Positions 12,407 to 24,102 of a DNA stretch of 64,000 nt are shown piece by piece (within the stretch, counting starts at the first letter, position 1; each line of letters starts with the position of its first letter). A model generated the notes under the pieces. The model was given only the letters and a program-made list of their open reading frames with translations, searched no databases and was not told the DNA's origin. Made by a program: the position numbers and the translations under genes. This DNA is from Archegozetes longisetosus (Eukaryota > Arthropoda > Arachnida > Sarcoptiformes > Trhypochthoniidae), in assembly GCA_018873245.2 (NCBI GenBank), contig JAEMBT020000003.1, positions 10,943,843-11,007,842 of the forward strand, read 5' to 3'.

Positions 12407-14771
12407 TTAGGACAAATTTTTTACTTTTTTTCTAACTTGAGTCTTCTTTAGATGACTTTTGTCCATATGTTCCTTCAAATAGCTATTCATTCCATAACTC
12501 TTCTGACATCCCTTCCACTGGCACTTGAACGGCTTTTCGCCCGTATGTCTGGCGATATGTTGCCTTAACTGTCCTAATCTGTTAAAAGACTGGTCACATT
12601 CAGGCCAGTCACAGAAATGTTTGATTCCTTTGTGATCCCTTATATGATACCTGAGAATCATAAAAAAATATCATTCATTTCACGTGAATCAAAATTTATT
12701 TTTTTATAATAAAATTTAAGAAATAGCAAACTAATTTCATATAAGTTTGAAAATGAAATGAGTTTCCCAATAAAAATATGATTTCTAGTAAAAGCTCTTA
12801 ACCGAAGAGTGTTTTCATTCCCGAAACTTTGTCCGCACTGAGGCCAATCACAGATAAACTTCTTATGTTTAGTGTGAGTGTTTTGATGTCTTTTCAAGTC
12901 ATAATTAGTCTTGAAAACTGATTCGCATCCGGGCCAAACACAAGCAAAAGACGGGCATTTCTGATGAACACGTATTCTATGCTGTGACAATTCAATTCTA
13001 GTTGAAAATCGTTTATTACATTCACCAAAATCGCACTCAAAAGGCCTAATGTTGTTGTGCCGTAAATAATGTCTTTCTAAATATTCTCTTTTATTAGTTT
13101 GAAATTCACAATCATTGCGATCACACCTAAACTTTTTTACTAAACCGTTTGTATGAACGTTATCGATATGTCTATCGAGATATCTTTTAGACGAAAACTT
13201 TGCATCACATTTGTTGCACACGAACAAACGCTGATCTGTATGTCTGAATACTATATGATCTGTAATCCTTTTTTTATTGCTCCCGATGTAATCGCATTCA
13301 TACCATTTGCACCGATAACCAACAATAGGACCTGATTTTAAAGTTATTTTGTCTATTGGTCTAAAAGCTGTTCGAAAATTGAAAATTAGACTTAACTTGT
13401 TCTAATCATGAATGCTTAATACCTGTAATCATATGATTATCAGTAATCACTTCTATAATAATTTTACTTTTCAAGCCCTCTGTTATTTCTCTCTGTGTCC
13501 ATTTTCTTATAGGATTCTTTTTCTTTTCAACCTTCTCATCACTTCTACTATCAGGAATTTCTTTCATCTCTTTCTTCAACTCTTCATCAATTGACTCAAT
13601 ATTTGTTATATTCTCATCGATAACTGCTTCAGATCTTTGGGCAAAATTTTCATTAGATACAGCATCAGTTTCATTACAATTAATAGTCGTCTCTTTGTTG
13701 CATTTTTCATTTTTCTTATCACTCATGTCTCTTTGTTTGACATTATCTTTATTATAACCAAAGCCAGTTTTAGAGCTCATTTTGCGATCGAGTAAAACTT
13801 CATCTAAATTATCGGTACTTTCATTATATTTGACATTATGATAAGAAACGAAGTGTCGACTAATTTCCTTTCTTGTAATGCAAATATACTGACATTGAGG
13901 CCAATTACATTGATAACCAATAATAGGACCAGTTATTAAATCACTTCTATATCTGTAAATCTGTCTGAACACTATATGAAAATCAAGATAAAATTACTAA
14001 GTCACAATCAACTAAATAAAGCAAGAGAAACTAGATAAGTATGAGCTTTGATAGCACACTACTTATCTGGCTTTTGACGCAGTTTAATTGTTTAATACCT
14101 GTAATCATACTACTATCAGAGAGAGTCTCTTTCACAACAACTCCAAGCTTGAAGCTCTCTAGAATCTTGTCTTTAGTCCACTTTTGATTAGAGATGCTAC
14201 AACTTGAATCATAAGTTGTTTTATCACTAACACTATGATCGATACGAACAAAATCATTATTAATATGATCGTCACTTTCACTGTTATCGTCGTTAATGTC
14301 TTCCTTAACTTTTACATCGATTGCACGAATATTGTGTTTATTCTCGTAGATAACTACTTCAGAACTATCGTTAACTAAATCACAATTAATTAGTTGAAAA
14401 TGATTTTGATTGTTCTTACGAATAAATGTGTTATTTTTATCATTTGTCTTCAAATGTATTTGGCAACTAACTAAATGCTCACTAAAACAACTCTCAATTT
14501 GATCAATAATTGGACTGAATCTGTAATCCGTTTGTTTGTTATTACTGAAAACATACTTATACTGATTTTCTAATAAATCAATTGTATTTTTACTATCAAC
14601 ATTTTGATTGCAATTACAGTTGATTTGAAAACTTTTCAAAACATGTCTATATTTTTGTAATAATCGTACCAATTTCTGAGCGATTAATAAATCACTTAAA
14701 ACTCTATTATTTTCTTCTCTCAATTCAATAAATAAATCGTTTATTTTTGATTTAAACATTGTTCTACTCAT
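12407..14771 (-). CDS. Nine-finger C2H2 zinc-finger protein, four exons
   Basis: Exons on the minus strand are 14771-14099, 13971-13423, 13367-12803 and 12650-12407. All have GT-AG borders, phases agree, and the total is 676 codons. The start is the first in-frame ATG (14771); the reading frame upstream of it has only a TTG. Exon 1 encodes a Leu-rich helix (residues ~10-45) and an acidic, Asn-rich linker. Nine C2H2 fingers follow, from CNWPQCQY in exon 2 to CQWKGCQKSYG in exon 4; most have the C-x4-C spacing and CxWPxC form seen in TFIIIA/GLI/ZIC-like fingers. Exons 1 and 2 both end with a W-T-[KQ]-x-x-I ... E..(S)D..MITG block and the next exon opens with GP[IV][IV]GY.C.W..C, so an exon-sized module was duplicated. 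It is probably a nuclear DNA- or RNA-binding factor; no orthologue is claimed. Confidence 0.88.
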
Positions 14772-14940
14772 TAAATTGCCGTTCACGTGCAATGCAATGC
14801 AAATTCATGTCAAAAATAACTTAACGTTTGTAAACATTACTTGTGGTGTTGTCATAGCATTAAACTATTACTCAATAATAAGGACTGTTCATAGACAACA
14901 TACTCAATATAACACTTATTAACAGATATTCCGCCAAATA

Positions 14941-15690
14941 TCTTTCAATTCAAGCTTCAATTAAGGAAAGTCATCAGACACATAATCAATGGATTATTAG
15001 AGCTCACTATCTCAAGCAGTTGAAGTCTGAAAAAATTTCAGAAGGCTTTACTTATTTTTCAATGAAAATATAAAATTTAATTTTAATTTGTTATTCGACT
15101 AGCATTTTGTTAAGAAAATATCGCGTAACTTTATCTTCCGCTAATTTGCAAAGTATCTTTCATTTGAAAGTTACTTGTCATCTTTTTCGTAGTAATCTCT
15201 AATAGTTTCAATTCGACTCATTGATTAAACAGTTATTAAATCATTTTTGAATTTTGCTCCCCTTGAAAATTGATTCAAAAAAATCTTTCCGAAAATTTTA
15301 TTTGAAAAATAAATGAAAAGCAAGAGTATGTTTCAATCGAAAGTGGTAGATCGCTATATTGTTTTGACCAATTTGAGACTACTGGTCACCTTACTAGCTT
15401 AACTGATAAAGTTACTTAAAATTGCAATTTTTGTCTGAGTACAGCTTTAAACCTTTCAAATATTTTAAATACATCTTTAGGTAAATATGTATTTATTGTA
15501 AAGTTTTCGGTGTATCTGGGTTTATGATCGAAGCTTAAATTGAATTTTGAAAATAGAGATTTTACAACATTTTAGTGAGTCAAAATTTTTGAATATTCAT
15601 ATCCCGTGAATCGTTTAGGATAGTGAGCTCTAATAATTCATTACTTGGGTATCTAATGATTCTCTTGAATTGAAACTTTTTTCGAGAAAC
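14941..15690. repeat. Inverted repeat, arms about 100 bp
   Basis: The left arm (14941-15035) contains TTTCAATTCAAG and ATTATTAGAGCTCACTATC. The right arm (about 15590-15690) carries the same blocks in reverse complement. The arms are separated by about 550 bp in which pairing is weak or absent. No clear target-site duplication is visible, so I list it as a repeat rather than a defined transposon. Confidence 0.55.
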
Positions 15691-17121
15691 ATTTATGACT
15701 TTACCCCTTTCTCAATGTTTTTTCAGTTATACTTAAAAGACATTCAATTCTCTTTAGACACAAATCAGGCATAATTTGACTTAACTAACAATTTTAATTC
15801 GTCTCGACCAGGAACCAACTAGATGGAGCACAACACAATTGGTAGGACACTGATTTCTAACTTGACTGTAATAATATGAAACTAACGCTAGAATTTACAA
15901 ATTATATTACTATGATAAAAGATAACAACCAGATTGACAACTAGATTGAATTAATTGATACTAAAATGGTTGAAGCTCCCTCAATTTTACACTTAAACAG
16001 TCAATGGAATGAAAACTTCTGGCGGGACACATGACATCAGACCAAGGCATTGCTTTTGAATCACTAAAATATCTGTTTGAATTTTGATAATAACTAAACC
16101 TTATAAATGATAGCCAATCCCAAGCTTTAATACTAGATATGGATATAGCTGCTTTCAAATCCCATCGATAATCACTATAAGATAATTATTATTCAGGCCT
16201 CATAAGTCACCCAAAATCTGAAAGTCAAAAAATAATTTATTTGACTTAACATCCTTAAAAGAAAAATTTTCCTTCAAACTGAGAATATTTTTTTCAAAAG
16301 ATAATTAGCATTTGCTAAATAGTTAAGTCTGATTACTAATGATTACTGTGCTTTGTACTTTAATTTCTTTAAAAGAATCATTACTTATAATTAAGTAGCA
16401 TTTTGACGACTAAATAGATGTCCGCGAAACGACTCTGAAGGATGAATAGAAAGTATGACAGTAGTACTTATCGAAAGTTAATCAACGATCTTTTTTAAAA
16501 CGCCACAAATGTTGAAAAATATTCAATTAAAAAACAGTGATGCACACGCTCAACCCTCGAGTTAACGTTAGAAAAATTTTAGACATTCGAACGAACACTA
16601 GAAAACATGGAGAATTTTCAGGTAGAATATTACTCAAAAGATAATGAATTCTTCTCAGAATAACTTAATAGCTTAAAGATTTACTTTAATCTAAAAATTT
16701 GAGTTTAAATCAAAATATAAGACTTCCTCTTATAGAACTAATTCATAAATGATTAATTAAGATTGTTTTAATGTTGCATATTGCAAATAAAGCAGCGGAA
16801 AGGTTGAAAAATTTATGCTTTCCACATCCAAACTCGAGGAATCAGACATTCACGCTAAAGCTCGAGTAATTTTCATGCAAAATTCTTGCACTCGCCATTG
16901 AGCCCCTGAAACTCAAGTCTTGTGCATCACTGTTACAAAATGAATAATATCTTCAAGTCTGTTCTCAATTCTATCTTCTAATCAGTTAAGAAGATCGAGA
17001 ATACCAGAGAAACTTTTTAAGGGACAAACCTCTAAAAACCAATTTTCAATGGCAAAAATTTTATCGTAGGTATAGCCTTTACTTCCTTAAACTTTAAACT
17101 CAAGGCTTTGAAATTTTTTAA

Positions 17122-17129
17122 TATAAAAA
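17122..17129 (+). promoter_or_regulatory. TATA box of the GYG gene at 17214
   Basis: TATAAAAA followed by GGG lies 85-92 bases upstream of the start codon. The same TATAAAAAGG-like box sits at a similar distance in four other genes of the family, which supports its being functional. Confidence 0.7.
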
Positions 17130-17213
17130 GGGTTTACCAAATCTGTATTAAACCATTCATAAACCAAAGTATCATTAAGTAGCTAAAAGTTAACTAACAC
17201 ACTCATCTCAAAA

Positions 17214-17612
17214 ATGAAGTATTTGGTAAGTATTTTCTTTAGTAGAAATTTTGGATTTTCTAGTAAAAATCTTTTGATTTCCTGGCAGAGGATTATTTAA
17301 TCAATTTCAAAAGTGTTTAATATTGTATATTCCGATTGAATTTTTCAGACTGTCGTAGTTCTCTTGGCCTGTGTCGCCGCATCTCTCAGTCAATTGATTG
17401 TTGATGGTGGACTCGGCTATATCAATGATGGTCTTGGTTATGGTCGCGGATACGGTCTTGGTTATGGCCGCGGATACGGTCTTGGCTATATTGGAAATGG
17501 CTTGGGTGTTTATGGAGGATATGGTCTCGGTTATGGCCTCGGAGGCTATGCCCAAGGACGTGTCGAATATAGGGATCTCTATGGTGGTTATAGTTACGAT
17601 TTGAAAAAATAA
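17214..17612 (+). CDS. Secreted Gly-Tyr-rich (GYG) protein
   Basis: Two exons: 17214-17225 (codes MKYL, donor GTAAGT) and 17349-17612, giving 91 residues. Residues 1-~18 (MKYLTVVVLLACVAASLS) form a signal peptide. The mature protein is almost all Gly, Tyr and Leu, with two exact 8-residue repeats (GYGRGYGL) and a short charged tail ending in DLKK. Such proteins in arthropods are found in cuticle, and chelicerate Gly-rich antimicrobial peptides (acanthoscurrin/ctenidin type) look similar, so composition alone cannot decide the function. The tiny first exon with a phase-0 intron after codon 4 or 5 recurs in four relatives in this window. AATAAA repeats near 17794-17812 would serve as the poly(A) signal. 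It lies in arm A of the inverted duplication. Confidence 0.87.
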
Positions 17613-18460
17613 ACAGTTCGTTACCTAAACAACTACTGACCAATTCAATGCGATGCCTAAAATTTGATCTCTGAACAGAGAAAACTACAATTTCTTCCAA
17701 AAGATTTAAACTTCATTATTACATTTGTGTATAAAATTTTCATTTTTTAATACTCCGTATTGTTTAAATAGAAGCAAAGCTCTTATTTGATCTAATAAAT
17801 AAATAAATAATCAAAATTATTGATAATTCAAATTTTCATTTCATTACGTTTTAAACAATGAAGTTTTCCTCTTTTGTTCCCTCGTTGTTGCGAATCGCAT
17901 TCAATCATTCTATTCATTAAAGCAATTTTTAGAGCCAACACCTTTGATTTAAAAAATATCTTGTTTTAACAATACGGGGGAAAGAAAAATCTCCCTTTGA
18001 AAAATAAACTCTTAGTGTTTAAAGTTCCCAAATTAACATTTTGCAAGAATTTATCAAAGATGTGTTCAGTTTTCAAAGGAATCTTATTTGTGTCAGATTT
18101 ATATGCTTTCATTGACACAGTATTACAGAATTCTGTAATTTACGTGAATCATTAAATATTTAGTAAGAATATTCTAATTAATTCTACAGAAAGTTTTTGA
18201 ATCTGCTAAACATTACTCTTCCTTTAGTCTGTCCAAAAGATTTTCTCAATGATGAATATTCTGTCTAGAATGCAATAACTTGGATCTTCAAGAATACAAT
18301 TCATATTATATTGAGTAGATAAAGAGCTTTGTTATCTGTCAAATATTTAACTCATTTCTGATTCTGATATATTTGAACTGAAATTCAAGGAAAATTCGAC
18401 TAAGCGAAGTGCGAAATTCTCCAGTTTAATTGTTTAAAAAAATTCCTTATATTCTATGTA
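17613..18460. other. 3' flank of the GYG gene
   Basis: Contains the tandem AATAAA poly(A) signal near 17800 and the rest of duplication arm A, up to about 18070. Nothing else is recognised before the first palindromic element at 18461. Confidence 0.5.
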
Positions 18461-18950
18461 CAGTCAAGAAATAAAAGGCATGTTATGACGAATTAATGTT
18501 AAAAAAATTTGGACTTAGAAAAGTTTTATCAAATGTGATAATCAACACGATCTTTTCTTATCGCTGACAAAAGAGGTTAAAATCTTTTAGAATCAAAAAA
18601 TGCAAAGTTTAACATTATGAATTAGCGAAAGCACATGTTTTCATTAAACATCCCATCATCATAATAATTTGATTTCTCTCTATTTCTGTAGTCACCTGAC
18701 CATTGGATCTTTAAAATTATTACTTAAATTATTCACACGCTAATTTGCTTTTTATGAGATATGTTTAATGAAAACATGTGCTTTCGTTAATTCATAATGT
18801 TAAACTTTGCATTTTTGATTCTAAAAGATTTTAACCTCTTTTGTCAGCGATAAGAAAAGATCGTGTCGATTATCACATTTGATAAAACTTTTCTAAGCCC
18901 AAATTTTTTTAACACTAATTCGTCATAACATGCCTTTTATTTCATGATTG
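18461..18950. mobile_element. Palindromic Tc1/mariner-type MITE (element 1 of 3)
   Basis: Near-perfect inverted arms of about 190 bp (18461-18651 and 18761-18950) surround about 109 bp. Ends are CAGTCAAGAAATAAAAGGC (left) and CAATCATGAAATAAAAGGC (right, reverse complement), both flanked by TA (18459-18460 and 18951-18952). A CA end plus a TA duplication fits Tc1/mariner mobilisation. Arm identity is above about 90% by eye, so insertion is fairly recent. No ORF is present. Confidence 0.85.
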
Positions 18951-18952
18951 TA

Positions 18953-19406
18953 CAGTTGTGTCAGAATAAATTATTCCAGTGAATTACTGATAGGCGGTTA
19001 AGAATCCTTGCTTCATTAAAAACACTGAGTGCGTAATATCAGAGAAATATGTTTTTTAAAAGTTCAATCAAAGCCAAAACTTTCCAACTTAGAGTGAATC
19101 TAAAGTCAACAATGACTAATATTTAAGAAATAATTAGCAAAGGGCAAGTTTTTGAAGTTCAATCAAAATCAAAACACTACAAATTTGAAGAAAATAAATC
19201 TATTATGACTAATATGTACGGAATGACTAACAAAAGAAGCATTTAATCACTTCATGATTAGCGATTTGTAAACATCTTTTGCAATCAAATAGACATTGAT
19301 AGGGGAGAAGTTTTATTTGGCTCAAGTTAATTCACTTTTTAAGTTGGAATTTAATCCCTAAAATGTTAACTTTTTTTCACTGGTAGAATTTATTCTGACA
19401 TAACTG
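18953..19406. mobile_element. Tc1/mariner-type MITE sharing a TA with its neighbour (element 2 of 3)
   Basis: Terminal repeats of about 29 bp begin CAGTTGTGTCAGAATAAATT on the left and CAGTTATGTCAGAATAAATT on the right (reverse complement). Flanking TA pairs lie at 18951-18952 and 19407-19408. The left TA is also the right-hand TA of element 1, so one element inserted into the target-site TA of the other. It is 454 bp with no ORF. Confidence 0.83.
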
Positions 19407-19507
19407 TATATGTGTTTTAAGTCTTGTTTTTATAATACTAGTATGAAAATCTGTTGAAGAGAAATCATGTTATATTTTTAAGCTTTTATTTTTCAATTGA
19501 CCAATTA

Positions 19508-19921
19508 CTATCGGCCAAAAAAGTATGTATATGCAAATCCTTTTCGCGCCTTACATAGTTAGGGATCACTCTAACATTTAAGTAATCAAAATTTTGAAAG
19601 CTTTTATAAACTTTAGTTTAGGACTGACTTTTGGCAAAACAAAATAGTGAACTTTTGTATTAGTTGTTTTACTGTTAAAAAGTTCATAAATTATTTATTT
19701 TACATTTAACTTTTTCTATTATTTATTTGATGAATTTAAGTTACTTATGTTAAAGTTCGATACAAATTATAACTTCCGCATTCATGACTCATATTAGAAA
19801 TAATACTTATCAAAATAATATAACAAAATTATTTATTCGACCATTCCCTTATTTGGTTCAATTCTGATTGGCTTTTACTGTTTTTTAAGCTCACATTTTG
19901 ACAAACTTTTTTGGCCGATAG
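19508..19921. mobile_element. MITE with CTATCGGCC ends (element 3 of 3)
   Basis: Terminal inverted repeats are CTATCGGCCAAAAAAGTATG (left) and CTATCGGCCAAAAAAGTTTG (right, reverse complement). Flanking dinucleotides are TA on the left and TG on the right, compatible with a decayed TA duplication. Its length is 414 bp. The inner sequence is AT-rich without an ORF. It sits about 100 bp from element 2. Confidence 0.7.
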
Positions 19922-20589
19922 TGCTTCTGTGAACTATATAATTTAGATATGAGTACATAAAACCTGGTACTACAATGTATTGATTCAGACCAATCTTTCC
20001 TCCTGAAATCGACGGTTGAAGCCTTGAGATTTCAGGCCAAACCTGGATGTCTGGCAACAGAAACTATTCTCAAAAAAACCAGAAGTCCATCAAAACTAGC
20101 TTTATTTGGCTATTTGCATCACTGTAACTATATTTGGATCACAGAGGCGCGCGTCTTACCGTGATCAATTACCTAGGCGATACACCAACTATGTAAAAAT
20201 TTAGAAAGTTGGCATTGATTACGATGTAGAATATCTCTGGAATATTTTGTAAAATAAGTCCCACTGAGTTATTCTGAGTCCACAGCTTTCAGCTAATGCA
20301 AAAATAAAAAACTGCAGAGAAATGCTGTGGGCCAAAATTTGGTCGAAAATACTCATAATAGATATTATATTAGATTTAATTCAAAGGAAGTATATATACT
20401 TTGACACATAATAGATATAAATTTTAATTAAAGAGTTTAACTAGAAATTGATGGGCTTTAATTTGATTCCTTCAAGGCTGAATCACCTCTTATTAGCTCG
20501 AATAAAGAAATGACTTTTTCAATTTAATTACAACCCAACTTCTATATATATTTAAAAAATGTACGGTAGTCAAAATAAAACATAATGTT

Positions 20590-21180
20590 AAAATATATAA
20601 AGTCAAAACTAAAAAGTTAATGTAACTGCACGCATAATGAGATATTACTAAGTTATATTTCTTATCAAAACTTAATCACCACAAGTTAACTATTTATTGA
20701 GCACAATTCATACAGAGCTGAAGCAATACCTTTATGAGCTCTTTGACTTATGATTAGTTTTGTTTGAATTTATCTTTTTCTTTAATGAGATATTTTGCTT
20801 GTAATTACAACTTTATATCTATTTAACCTTTACGCATACTTTGAATATTAGTTTTATTAACATTAACTTTTCATATACCTTTAGTTTTCTACACGTTTTT
20901 CAGGTAAAGTTTCATATGAAAAGTTAAAGTTAAGGAAACTATTATCTAAAAGCTCAATAAAGTTATAATATCAAGCAAATAATCTCAAATAAGAGAAAGA
21001 TAAGTTTAAGCAAAATTAATCATAAGTCAAATTAAAAAGAGTTCAAAATGTATTATCGAAGCTTTGTATGAATTGTGTTTAATAGTTTTCCTATGAATGA
21101 TTAAGTTTTGATAAAAACTGTAACTTAGCAATTACATTTGCGTGCAGTTACATTTTTTTCAGTTTTTACTTTATATATAT
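20590..21180. repeat. Long degenerate palindrome
   Basis: The left half from ATATATAAAGT (about 20592) pairs with the right half ending ACTTTATATATAT (about 21180). Blocks conserved between arms include TGTAACTGCACGCA, TTATCAAAACTTAATCA, CACAATTCATACA and TTGACTTATGATTA. Arms are about 290 bp and roughly three quarters identical. This is probably an older foldback or MITE-like element; no target duplication could be set with confidence. Confidence 0.65.
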
Positions 21181-21192
21181 ATACAGATGGTT

Positions 21193-21700
21193 CAAAATAC
21201 AACTAAACTCAAATTTTGAGTACAATTTTTCTTTAATATTACGCATCGATTAGATGCAGCCTATGAACAAAGTTTGAAATGAGTAAAAGAAAGGTCAACT
21301 TTTAATCATAATGTTTGAGATAAAAACAAAAGTAGTATTTAAAATGGTCTTCTCAATAAAGCAGAGTTTTTATTTATAAAACTTATTTGTCAAATAAGTC
21401 ATATGATCGAACTAGAGAAGAACTCGCTGATAAATTTGGTAAAAAAGGATCAACAAGTGCGACTATAATTGATATTAATAGCATTAATAAGCATATGTTG
21501 TAGAGAACATTTCTAAACACTATTTTTGTAAACTACATCAGATCAATAAAAGTTCATTTTGACAGATCAAGTTTTCAGTATATGAGTAATTGATACTACT
21601 TGTGATTAAAATATCAAATTGTAAAAGCCTTTAACTGCTTTATTTGAGTTTAGTTTTATTTTGGACGATCTGTATATACATTGTTTCATTTTGTCTACCG
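21193..21700 (+). repeat. Dispersed repeat, copy 2
   Basis: Aligns in direct orientation with 964-1475; shared landmarks are given in that entry. It lies directly next to the 20590-21180 palindrome, which copy 1 lacks, so palindrome and repeat are separate units. Confidence 0.5.
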
Positions 21701-22032
21701 CACATTTTTCAAGTAAAGCTTCATATATTGATTTAAATTGCTTTTTGAACTTGCTTTACTTTACTTTATCGTTCGATCTTTCGATCGTACTGATAGTCAA
21801 GCTCTATTCTCAAATTTTACAGATGAGTCAAATTGTAAAGTGTTTAAAGTATAGAATAACTCTTTACAGATAGGTGTGCACATATGAAAGCGTTTGTGAA
21901 AGAGAGAGATAGATTGGTATAAAATGTACTATAATATAGTGTGCTATTTAAGTCAGTGTTTATTCATAAAGTTGCATACTTATAAGTTATTATTAGATTT
22001 TTAGTGCTTTTAAATATGAACTTTAATGTGTT

Positions 22033-22036
<4 letters not shown>

Positions 22037-22068
<32 letters not shown>

Positions 22069-22110
22069 ACTCACTCACTCACTCACTCACACACACACAC
22101 ACACACACAC
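22037..22110. repeat. Composite microsatellite (TC)n(CTCA)n(CA)n
   Basis: About 14 TC units run into about 6 CTCA/ACTC units and then about 11 CA units without interruption. The order suggests the tetranucleotide arose at the junction of the two dinucleotide tracts. Confidence 0.97.
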
Positions 22111-23623
22111 AAACAAACGGTTTCATGTATTTAAAAAATATTACTTCTTGAATCCTCTGTACTTATATTTCGATAATCTTTTTCAGTAAATTTTGCGCTC
22201 ATTAAAACAAATATCAGTCAAAGGCTAACTAACTTCTGCAAAAGTCTGAAACTGATCGTCATAAGTTTCTCAATAAGTTTTATATTAACTTAAATGTACT
22301 AGATGTGAGACAGAGTATGATGAAAGCAATGATAATGAAAGAATTCAATTATTCGGGAGTATTAGTTCTTCTGGTACGTCTAGTCTTTCAGGAAGGTTGA
22401 TCAAAATTGACGAGAAACATATTCCATTATTTAAATAGTTGACTCAGGACTCAGTTCATATCTAATACAACTGTACATTAATTTCTACTGAATAAAAGTC
22501 ACTCATAATATGTTTAATTCTGATAATAAAAGAATCTCAATGATTTGAGCTATTATACCATGAAATATATTCAAATAAGTGGTCGAATCGATTATCCATT
22601 GCATCGGAAGTTTAAAGAACTCGTTCGCAAAGCATAATAGTTTGTACAAATTTTCAGTTTATATCCTTAACTTTTCCTAGAAATTACATAAAATTTCAGC
22701 TTGAAATAATACATATTTATTGCAACTAAACTTTATAAGTTATATCAAGTCTTGACTTCCAGAAGGGCTTAAGTGACGAAATTGTAAAAATGATATTTAG
22801 ATCTTTATATATATGAAGGTTTATAATCGATTGCCGATGTTACTTTCGATAAAGAATGCTTAAATCTTATATGAAATTACACTTTGAAATAGAGTTTACT
22901 AACAAGAGCAATTGAAACCATAAAAAGTTTTGCGTTTTTCCTAATGATCGATTTAATGTATTTAAGCCCTTTTGGAAATCAGCGCTCCATATATTATGAT
23001 AAATGACGGTAAATCTCAAGAATTTTTTTTGATCAACACACCAATTATTCAATCCTGGGATATGTTCGATGGGGTCTTCACTGCCGTCTATTTAGTAGTA
23101 TAAAATTTTTAGAAATTTTCTTTTTGATGAGAAACGTTCTAGAAAGTTTCTCGAGATAATTTCTCCGGAAATTTTCTTTTTACAACACTACATCTATTAG
23201 ATACGATGTTGATAAAAACATGTCCTTTCGGCTCTTTTTTATACATTTGGCTAAAATTGTAATTTCGTGTATAAATTCTTGGTAAATGTCTATCAAATCA
23301 TTTTCCGAAACTTACGATTAAATGAAAATAAAATATTTATCATCAGTTGTATAAGAATAGGCAAATTTAGATTTAACTTTTAAAAAACTGGAAAAATCTT
23401 TATGTAAATGGTTTCATGTTTAATTAATAACTATAAGCAAGGATGTTTATTAATGTTCTGGGAATTTTTACAAAATGTATACCAAAAGCGATTTTTAAAA
23501 AACTACAAAATAAAGAGTAAAAAAAATTTATTACAAAATAGGCAGTTATTGAGAAAATGATTTAAACCAAATCATGTTAAAAACAAAACATAATAAGGTT
23601 TTAACTTTGAAGAAATGAATCTT

Positions 23624-23990
23624 TTATTTCCAGATGTTGTCGTATAAGCCATGTCCATATCCATAACTGCGCACGATAACCGGCGCCACAACTCTTCGTC
23701 CATATCCATAAGCTCTTCGATAGACCGGTACAGGAACTGCGACGGGTACGGGCACTGAAACTGCTACGGGATGAGCCACCGCTATTCTTCTTCCATATCC
23801 ATAGCCACCATATCCAACTCTTATACCACCAAAAGTCCCATGACTAAAAGCCACCAAAGCCAATAGTACAAGACTGAACTGTAAAAGAAATCAAAATTTA
23901 AGTAAAATTTGTAGTAAAATATATCTTCATAAATATCTCCAAAACTGATGAAAGTAGTATTTTTTTATAACTTACTAGAACTTTATTCAT
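23624..23990 (-). CDS. Secreted Gly-Tyr/Pro-Val protein of the GYG family
   Basis: Two exons on the minus strand, 23990-23976 (MNKVL, donor GTAAGT) and 23878-23624, giving 89 residues. The signal peptide is MNKVLFSLVLLALVAFSHG. The mature chain starts Gly-Tyr-rich (GYGGYGYGRR), passes through an alternating Pro-Val/Ala-Val core (VSVPVPVAVPVPV) and returns to YGYG and Arg-rich segments. The AP/VP core resembles cuticular structural proteins more than the pure GYG members do. The stop codon overlaps an AATAAA-like signal (TGGAAATAAAAG), implying a very short 3' UTR. A TATAAAAG box lies at 24095-24102 (-). Gene structure matches the other family members; function is inferred from composition only. 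Confidence 0.83.
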
Positions 23991-24102
23991 TCTGAAAGTA
24001 ATTACTTTCACTATAAAAAAGTTTTACTATTTTTTATGAAAGAAATTTGCTTAGAAAAGAAAAAAACTTCTAGATAAGATTCGATTTTTTTTCACTTTTA
24101 TA

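Larger units (their letters stand above)
14772..17213. other. Intergenic
   Basis: It holds an inverted repeat (14941-15690) and the outer part of a duplicated arm (from ~16180), both listed separately. A minus-strand ORF at 15961-16158 (65 codons) has a fairly balanced composition, but I see no similarity or splice partner and do not call it a gene. Confidence 0.5.
16180..18070 (+). repeat. Inverted segmental duplication, arm A
   Basis: This arm holds the GYG gene at 17214 and aligns in reverse complement with 28040-29665, which holds the GYG gene starting at 29002. Shared landmarks include CACCCAAAATCTGAAAGTC against CACTCAAAATCTGAAAGTC, GAAGGATGAATAGA upstream of the genes, and a long downstream block with AATACTCCGTATTGTTTAAA, GAAGCAAAGCTCT and TTGTTGCGAATC. 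Similarity covers promoter, gene and about 450 bp of 3' flank, so it is a segmental duplication and not just gene conversion of the coding repeats. Confidence 0.8.
19922..23623. other. Intergenic, repeat-rich
   Basis: Holds a long degenerate palindrome (20590-21180), the second copy of a dispersed repeat (21193-21700) and a composite microsatellite (22037-22110). Direct GAAATTTTCTTTTT repeats occur near 23114 and 23169. No gene is supported: a 60-codon minus ORF at 19875-20057 overlaps the terminal repeat of element 3 and matches nothing I know. Confidence 0.5.

Noticed and set aside
22004..22189. ORF reading SLSLSLSHSLTHSLTHTHTH
   Set aside because: It is translation of the composite microsatellite.
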